NCBI RefSeq assembly: GCF_002159265.1
Contig: NZ_NFHG01000001.1
Span: 186,001-250,000 of the forward strand
Source of the DNA: Flavonifractor sp. An82
GTDB lineage: Bacteria; Bacillota; Clostridia; Oscillospirales; Oscillospiraceae
DNA: 64,000 bases
Direction of reading: 5' to 3'
Shown: piece after piece, positions 59,151-64,000 of the stretch
How the letters are laid out: each line of letters opens with the position of its first letter
Numbering within the stretch: the first letter of the stretch is position 1
Notes under the pieces: generated by a model
Databases searched by the model: none
Seen by the model: the letters and a program-made list of their open reading frames with translations, nothing else
What the model was told of the DNA's origin: nothing
Program-made: the position numbers and the translations under genes

Positions 59151-60324
59151 GCTGACAGAGGTGATAGAAAGCATCCAGGAGTGGGCGCTCCAGGTTCTGG
59201 AAGAAAACCGGGTGGGACAGGCAGACGGAGAGACGCAGGGGAATGAGGAACACGCCGTCCAGGAATCGGCCGGTCCCGCTGCGGAACAGACCCTGCCTGC
59301 CCAGCTGGCCAGCCCGCTGCCTACCGTTTTGCTTCCTGAGGAGGGGGAACTGCCGGGAGAACAGACCATAGAGACTGTGCCCTCGCCGGCGGCAGAGACG
59401 GTGGCCCAGACCCTGGTTCCCAGCCCCAGCCCGGCGGCGGATGAAATGACGTCCGGCGGGGGGATGTGGCTGTGGATGGGCCTGGGCGTGATCGTGGTCC
59501 TGGCCGCCGTGGCAGTGGGCTGGGCCCTGTTCCGGCGGAAGAGCCGGCGTTCCGGGCCAACTGTACCCGCCGGAGAAACAGGCGGCGGCCTGTCGGTGGG
59601 CAAGCTCCACCAGCAGGGGGCCCGGAGCAGCCAGCAGGACTGCTTCTCCGTGTCCGATCCCAGCGTGATGGCCCAGAAGGGACTGCTGGCGGTGGTAGCC
59701 GACGGCATGGGAGGCCTGGAACAGGGCGATAAGGTGAGTCAGACGGCAGTGGAGGCCGCCATGAACGGCTTCTATCTGGCTGACGCCCAGGGGGAGCAGC
59801 TGCTGCTCTATCTGCTGGAGCAGGCCAACCAGGCGGTCAACACCTTTCTGGGTCCGGACCGGCAGAAGAAGAGCGGCTCCACGCTGGTGATGGGGCTGAT
59901 TCAGCAGGGGCGGTTCTACAGCCTGTCGGTGGGAGACAGCCGGATCTGTCTCTACCGGGATGGACAGCTCTACCAGCTCAACCGGGAGCATATTTTCCGT
60001 CATGAGCTGGCGCTCCGGGCGGTCAACCAGGAGGGCAGCTTTCAGGATGCGTGGACCAACAGCCAGGCCTCCGGTCTCACCAGCTTTTTGGGCATGGGCA
60101 AGCTGAAGTATGTGGACCTGCCTGCCCAGCCGGTGACCGTGCTGCCGGGGGACCGGTTCATCCTGATGAGCGACGGGGTGTACAACGCCGTCACCGAGCC
60201 GGAGCTGACGGCCGCACTGGACCTTTCCACCGGGGAGGAAGCGGCCCAGGCCATTGGCCAGTGTATTCAGGGCAAGCGGTTTGCCAAGCAGGATAACTAC
60301 ACCGCGGTGATTCTGGCCTGCTGA
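59143..60324 (+). CDS. Membrane PP2C-type Ser/Thr phosphatase
   Basis: The ATG at 59143 overlaps the previous stop. The 393-residue protein has a flexible, Pro/Glu-rich first 105 residues, a membrane helix (residues 108-130, MWLWMGLGVIVVLAAVAVGW), and a PP2C phosphatase domain. Metal-binding motifs are VVADGMGG, SVGDSR, LMSDGV and DNYTAV, with an early QDCF. It would remove phosphate from threonines placed by the kinase at 62470. The second phosphatase follows. Confidence 0.88.
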   Translation: MSKLTEVIESIQEWALQVLEENRVGQADGETQGNEEHAVQESAGPAAEQTLPAQLASPLPTVLLPEEGELPGEQTIETVPSPAAETVAQTLVPSPSPAADEMTSGGGMWLWMGLGVIVVLAAVAVGWALFRRKSRRSGPTVPAGETGGGLSVGKLHQQGARSSQQDCFSVSDPSVMAQKGLLAVVADGMGGLEQGDKVSQTAVEAAMNGFYLADAQGEQLLLYLLEQANQAVNTFLGPDRQKKSGSTLVMGLIQQGRFYSLSVGDSRICLYRDGQLYQLNREHIFRHELALRAVNQEGSFQDAWTNSQASGLTSFLGMGKLKYVDLPAQPVTVLPGDRFILMSDGVYNAVTEPELTAALDLSTGEEAAQAIGQCIQGKRFAKQDNYTAVILAC

Positions 60325-60370
60325 CCAGGCCCGTGGGGAGCAGATCAGGGGAAAGGGGCGGTTTGACAGC

Positions 60371-61078
60371 ATGGAAGTAGCCGCATATTCCGACGTGGGC
60401 GGACGCCCGCGCAATGAGGATACGGTACGATACCGGCAGCTGGAGCCTGACGGGCTGTGCCTGGTGGTGGCCGACGGTTTGGGCGGCCACGGCGGGGGAG
60501 AGCTGGCGTCTGCGGCGGCGGCGGAGGAGATCTGTGCCGGCTGGGACGGCAGCGCCCATCCCTCCGCTCTGGCGGGCCTGATCCAGCGGGCCCACCGCCG
60601 GGTGCAGGGGATGCAGACTGGGCGCTGCGCCATGAAGACCACGGCGGTGGCCCTGGTCCTGGCAGAGGGCGCCGCAGGCTGGGCCCACGCCGGGGACTCC
60701 CGGCTCTATTGGTTCCGGGACGGGAAGCTGGCCTTTCAGACCAGGGACCACAGCGCCTCCCAGATCGCGGTGGCCCTGGGGGACATCACGGTGGATCAGA
60801 TCCGCTTTCATGAGGACCGCAACCGGGTGCTCCGGGCGCTGGGGCAGGAGGGCAGCCTGAATGTGGAAACCGGCGGGGAGGCCCCCCTGGGACCGGGACG
60901 CCATGCCTTCCTGCTGTGCACCGACGGATTCTGGGAGTATGTGCTGGAGCGGGAAATGGAGGCCGACCTGGCGGCGGCATCCACGCCCGGCCAATGGCTG
61001 GAACGGATGCGTGCCCGGCTGGAGGAGCGGGTGAGCGGCTCCAACGACAACCATACGGCGGCCGCCGTGTGGCTTTGA
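60371..61078 (+). CDS. Soluble PP2C-type Ser/Thr phosphatase
   Basis: This 235-residue protein is a compact PP2C phosphatase without a membrane segment. Its motifs are RNEDTV, VVADGLGGHGGG, HAGDSR, LCTDGFWE and DNHTAA, all metal-ligand sites. It lies 46 bases after the membrane phosphatase. Having two PP2C enzymes in one cluster, one anchored and one soluble, suggests that they act on different substrates or in different places. Confidence 0.88.
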   Translation: MEVAAYSDVGGRPRNEDTVRYRQLEPDGLCLVVADGLGGHGGGELASAAAAEEICAGWDGSAHPSALAGLIQRAHRRVQGMQTGRCAMKTTAVALVLAEGAAGWAHAGDSRLYWFRDGKLAFQTRDHSASQIAVALGDITVDQIRFHEDRNRVLRALGQEGSLNVETGGEAPLGPGRHAFLLCTDGFWEYVLEREMEADLAAASTPGQWLERMRARLEERVSGSNDNHTAAAVWL

Positions 61079-61094
61079 GAGAGGAGAGAACGAG

Positions 61095-62468
61095 ATGAAG
61101 CGGATCAAAAAGCTGTGTGCGGCGGTGATGGCCTGTGCGTTGCTCTGTGTGCTGACCCTGTCGGGGTGCAGTGCAGACGGCTCTGAGGTGCAGGAGGCCA
61201 GAAAGGGCGTCATGTGTGTGTTATGCATCTTCCAGTGCACCACGGAGCCCTATGAGGGCGTCCAGATCGTGGGCCGGGGTTCTGCCTTCGGCGTGGGCGA
61301 GGCGGGGCAGGAGACCGATGTATTTGTCACCAACCGCCATGTAGTGGGAGATTTCAGCGACCAGTTCCAGTTGACGGACGGCTCTGTTGCCCAGCTGGAC
61401 TTCACCCTGGTCAAGGCTTACCTGCTGCTGGATGACAACGCCTATTCCGATTCCACCGGGCTGGATACCAGCCGTGCGGTCCCTTGTACGGTGCTTTACG
61501 AGGCTGACAGCGACGAGCCCGACCTGGCCGTACTCCGGGCGGCCGAGCCGGTGGAGGGCCGCGTGGCCCTTCCTCTGCTCAAGGCGGACGGGAACGTAGA
61601 GGCCGGTCAGACGGTGTACGCCCTGGGATATCCCAACAGCGCGGATGCCGCCTCCACCGATGAGGGAAGTACCTCCTATTCTGCCAGCGTGGAGAGCCAG
61701 ACCGTGACCAAAGGCGTGGTTTCCCGGCTGGTGGACTACAGCAATCAGAACTGCCGCATCGTTCAGCATACCGCCTCCATCAATCCGGGCAACTCCGGCG
61801 GCGCACTCATTACGGAGGATGGGGCCGTGGTGGGCGTGAACACCATCTCCTTCAATCTGGACGGTATGACCTCCAGTTCGGCGGATCACTACGGCGCGGT
61901 GGACGCCGCATACGTCATGCGGATGCTGGACCAGCTGGATCTGACGTATACCCAGTACCGCGCCGGAAGCGCTCTGCCGGTGATGATCCTGGCCGCTGTG
62001 GGCGCCGTGGCGGTGGTCGTGGTGGTCCTCCTGGTGGTGCGGAAAAGAAAAGGGGTGCCCGTTCAGGGACAGGCGGATTCTGACCAGCTGCTCCCCGCGC
62101 CCGATCCCGAGCCCGTGCCTCAGCCCGCCCCCATCCCCGGGGACAGCGGCCTGCGGTTCCAGGCCCTCTCCGGCGCGCTGGCCGGCCGTCGGTTCTCCAT
62201 CAACGGCACGGTGCGCATTGGTCGTGACCCCGCCCGCAATGACCTGGTCTATCCGGCGGGGGCCCAGGGGGTCAGCGGCGTCCACTGTATGCTCTCTCTC
62301 AGCGGAGGCAATCTGTATCTGAAGGACCTGGGCTCCACCTACGGCACGTTTCTGGGGGACGGGCGGCGGCTGGCCGCCAACGAGAGCATACAGCTGAAGA
62401 TGGGGGACCGGTTCTGGCTGGGCTCGGAGGCGGAATGCTTTGTGATCACCGGAAGGGGAGGAGTATGA
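61095..62468 (+). CDS. Membrane-anchored trypsin-like protease with FHA tail
   Basis: This 457-residue protein has a lipoprotein signal (LSGC, Cys25) and then a trypsin-like protease domain with catalytic His82 (TNRHVV), Asp143 (EPDLAVLR) and Ser234 (NPGNSGG). A membrane helix spans residues 293-315, and a C-terminal FHA domain (350-450) has VRIGRDPARNDLVY and LGSTYGTF. With the protease outside and the FHA inside, it could connect external proteolysis to phosphothreonine signalling. That arrangement is unusual. Confidence 0.82.
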   Translation: MKRIKKLCAAVMACALLCVLTLSGCSADGSEVQEARKGVMCVLCIFQCTTEPYEGVQIVGRGSAFGVGEAGQETDVFVTNRHVVGDFSDQFQLTDGSVAQLDFTLVKAYLLLDDNAYSDSTGLDTSRAVPCTVLYEADSDEPDLAVLRAAEPVEGRVALPLLKADGNVEAGQTVYALGYPNSADAASTDEGSTSYSASVESQTVTKGVVSRLVDYSNQNCRIVQHTASINPGNSGGALITEDGAVVGVNTISFNLDGMTSSSADHYGAVDAAYVMRMLDQLDLTYTQYRAGSALPVMILAAVGAVAVVVVVLLVVRKRKGVPVQGQADSDQLLPAPDPEPVPQPAPIPGDSGLRFQALSGALAGRRFSINGTVRIGRDPARNDLVYPAGAQGVSGVHCMLSLSGGNLYLKDLGSTYGTFLGDGRRLAANESIQLKMGDRFWLGSEAECFVITGRGGV

Positions 62469-62469
62469 C

Positions 62470-64000
62470 ATGACACAGACCTATTGTCCCTTCTGCCTGA
62501 CCCCTGTGTCGGGTACAGTGTGCACCAACTGCGGCCGCAGTGTATACTATGATTCCTCCCCTCACCGGCTGCCGGTGGGGACGGTACTCTCCAGCGGCAA
62601 GGAGCAGCACTACCGGGTTGGAGCTGCCCTGGGCCAGGGCGGTTTCGGCATTACCTATGTGGCCCTCCACCTGGAGTCGGGCCAGCGGGTGGCCATCAAG
62701 GAGTATTTTCCCAGTCGGTGTGCCCGCCGCCTGCCCGACGGCCGGGCGGACGCCACCACGGAGGGGGACAGACTCTATGAGAGCGGCATGGACTCCTTCC
62801 TGAAGGAGGCCGGTATGCTGGCGGGGGTGGACCCCCTGCCCTCGGTGGTCCATGTACTGGACTTTTTCCAGACCAACGGTACGGCCTACCTGGTGATGGA
62901 GTACCTGGACGGGATGCCTCTCCACCAGAAGCTGGCCAAGGAGGGCAAGATCCCGGCGGAGGTGCTGATGCCCCGGCTGCCTGCCCTGCTGCGTGACCTG
63001 AGCCTCCTCCACCAGGCGGGTGTGATCCACCGGGATATCAGCCCGGATAACCTGATGTGGATGCCCGACGGCACCCTGAAGCTGCTGGACTTCGGCAGCG
63101 CCCGGTCCATGGAGGACGGCCGGTCCATGACCGTCATGCTCAAGCACGGTTTTGCCCCGGTGGAGCAGTACCAGACCAGAGGCCAGGGCGCCTGGACCGA
63201 CGTGTACGCCATGGCGGCTACCATCTACTACTGTCTGACCGGGGTGATCCCCCCCACGGCGGTGGAGCGGCTGGACAACGATACCCTCCGTCCCCCCACC
63301 CAGCTGGGGGCGGCCCTTACCCCGGAAGAGGAGCAGGCCCTGCTGTGGGGCCTGGAGGTGCAGCCCCGCTCCCGGCCCGCCAATATGGAGCTGTTTGCCA
63401 CCAGGTTTTTGCAGAGTATGCCTGCAAACGCCGAGCGGACCGTCGGCCAGACCCAAGAGCAGGCTGTGGATCAGCCGGCGGATCAGACCGTCGTGCATAC
63501 CCAGGTCCAGACCGAGGGCCAGACTATAAGCCAGACCCAGGTGGGGACAGAGGGGGACACGGAAGCCAAGACCGAGGTCCAGGAGCCTCCCAAAACCCCG
63601 GCCCTACCCCGGGACAAGCGAAAGCTCCTTCTGCTGGCCATCCTGGCGGCGGCAGCGGTGGCCTGTCTGATCTTCTATCTCCAGTGGCGGGGCAGCCGGG
63701 GCGTGCTGGGGGACTTCTCCTATGTGATCCAGCGGGACGGAGTTCACCTCACCGATTACAACGGGTGGCGTGAGCAGGTGGATGTGCCCGATACCATCCG
63801 GGACCGTCCGGTAACGGTGCTGGAGGACGAGCTGTTTGCCGGTGAGGACAAGCTGACCCAGGTGACCCTGCCTGAGGGGGTGACCCAGCTGGGGGATGAT
63901 CTGTTCCGGGGCTGCTCCGGTCTGCAGGTGGTGGTCCTGCCCGGGGAAGACCGGCGGATCGAGGCTCCCTACGACCTCTTTGACGGCTGTGACCAGCTGC
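62470..64000 (+). CDS. Hanks-type Ser/Thr protein kinase with outer LRR-like domain (partial)
   Basis: The ATG at 62470, after GGAAGGGGAGGAGTATGAC, opens a frame that runs past the window end (510 residues visible). Residues 6-24 are a zinc ribbon (CPFCLTPVSGTVCTNC). The kinase domain has the glycine loop GQGGFGITYVA, Lys77 in VAIK, HRDISPDNLM (Asp189) and DFG (207-209). A Thr-rich linker and a membrane helix (about 386-404) follow, then an outer part with TIRDRPVTVLEDELFAG and LTQVTLPEGVTQLGDDLF in the LRR_5/BspA style. It would phosphorylate the cluster's FHA partners. Confidence 0.88.
   Translation, partial: MTQTYCPFCLTPVSGTVCTNCGRSVYYDSSPHRLPVGTVLSSGKEQHYRVGAALGQGGFGITYVALHLESGQRVAIKEYFPSRCARRLPDGRADATTEGDRLYESGMDSFLKEAGMLAGVDPLPSVVHVLDFFQTNGTAYLVMEYLDGMPLHQKLAKEGKIPAEVLMPRLPALLRDLSLLHQAGVIHRDISPDNLMWMPDGTLKLLDFGSARSMEDGRSMTVMLKHGFAPVEQYQTRGQGAWTDVYAMAATIYYCLTGVIPPTAVERLDNDTLRPPTQLGAALTPEEEQALLWGLEVQPRSRPANMELFATRFLQSMPANAERTVGQTQEQAVDQPADQTVVHTQVQTEGQTISQTQVGTEGDTEAKTEVQEPPKTPALPRDKRKLLLLAILAAAAVACLIFYLQWRGSRGVLGDFSYVIQRDGVHLTDYNGWREQVDVPDTIRDRPVTVLEDELFAGEDKLTQVTLPEGVTQLGDDLFRGCSGLQVVVLPGEDRRIEAPYDLFDGCDQL

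Overview
The window looks like chromosome from a high-GC, spore-forming, gut-type member of the Clostridia (Oscillospiraceae, resembling Flavonifractor or Pseudoflavonifractor). The basis is strong G/C use at third codon positions, Firmicutes ribosome-binding sites, PBSX-type contractile-tail genes, a sporulation sigma-factor fragment, electron-bifurcating NfnAB and a formyl-tetrahydrofolate ligase gene set. The assignment is inferred from gene content and style, not from a marker search.

Region 1 (1 to about 14.9 kb) is the right part of a prophage or phage-tail-like element. In order it holds the tail sheath end, tail tube, tape-measure chaperone with a -1 frameshift extension, tape measure, LysM protein, baseplate genes, Ig-like and unknown distal-tail genes, a double-HTH sigma-like protein, small proteins, an amidase and a holin. 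An AT-rich, oppositely transcribed three-gene cargo island (13.86-14.75 kb) follows. A small host gene is cut off near 14.88 kb, which probably marks the element edge.

Region 2 (15-24 kb) is host chromosome. It has two small conserved-looking proteins, a three-gene membrane-protein operon, a natural fusion of an ECF sigma factor with a membrane-anchored Asp-box sensor, a stand-alone 27-residue gene with its own promoter and terminator, a zinc-type ABC transporter (znuABC) and a lone glycogen branching enzyme.

Region 3 (24-32.4 kb) is a complete arginine cluster, argG-argH-argC-argJ-argB-argD-argF, with a palindromic repeat between argG and argH and a 77-bp duplication around a 143-bp insert at the argH/argC junction. 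A cold-shock gene with a structured leader follows. Then comes a one-carbon folate operon (fhs-fchA-folD) in which FolD lacks two cyclohydrolase residues that the neighbouring FchA would make dispensable.

Region 4 (36-56 kb) has an esterase diverging from an acyltransferase-like gene plus a zinc-ribbon membrane protein, Mini-III RNase, RqcH, a two-component system wrapped around an antibiotic-type ABC transporter, NfnAB, two MATE exporters (one next to a MerR regulator with a 19-bp-spaced promoter), a split transketolase, a HAD phosphatase, a frameshifted lipoprotein and a truncated sigK.

Region 5 (56.5-64 kb) has a radical SAM enzyme, a very unusual 0.22-kb array of back-to-back perfect inverted repeats, and a Ser/Thr phosphorylation cluster: two FHA proteins, two PP2C phosphatases, a membrane-anchored trypsin-like protease with an FHA tail, and a Hanks-type kinase with an LRR-like outer domain that runs off the window. 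The hairpin array and this cluster are the best candidates for undescribed biology.
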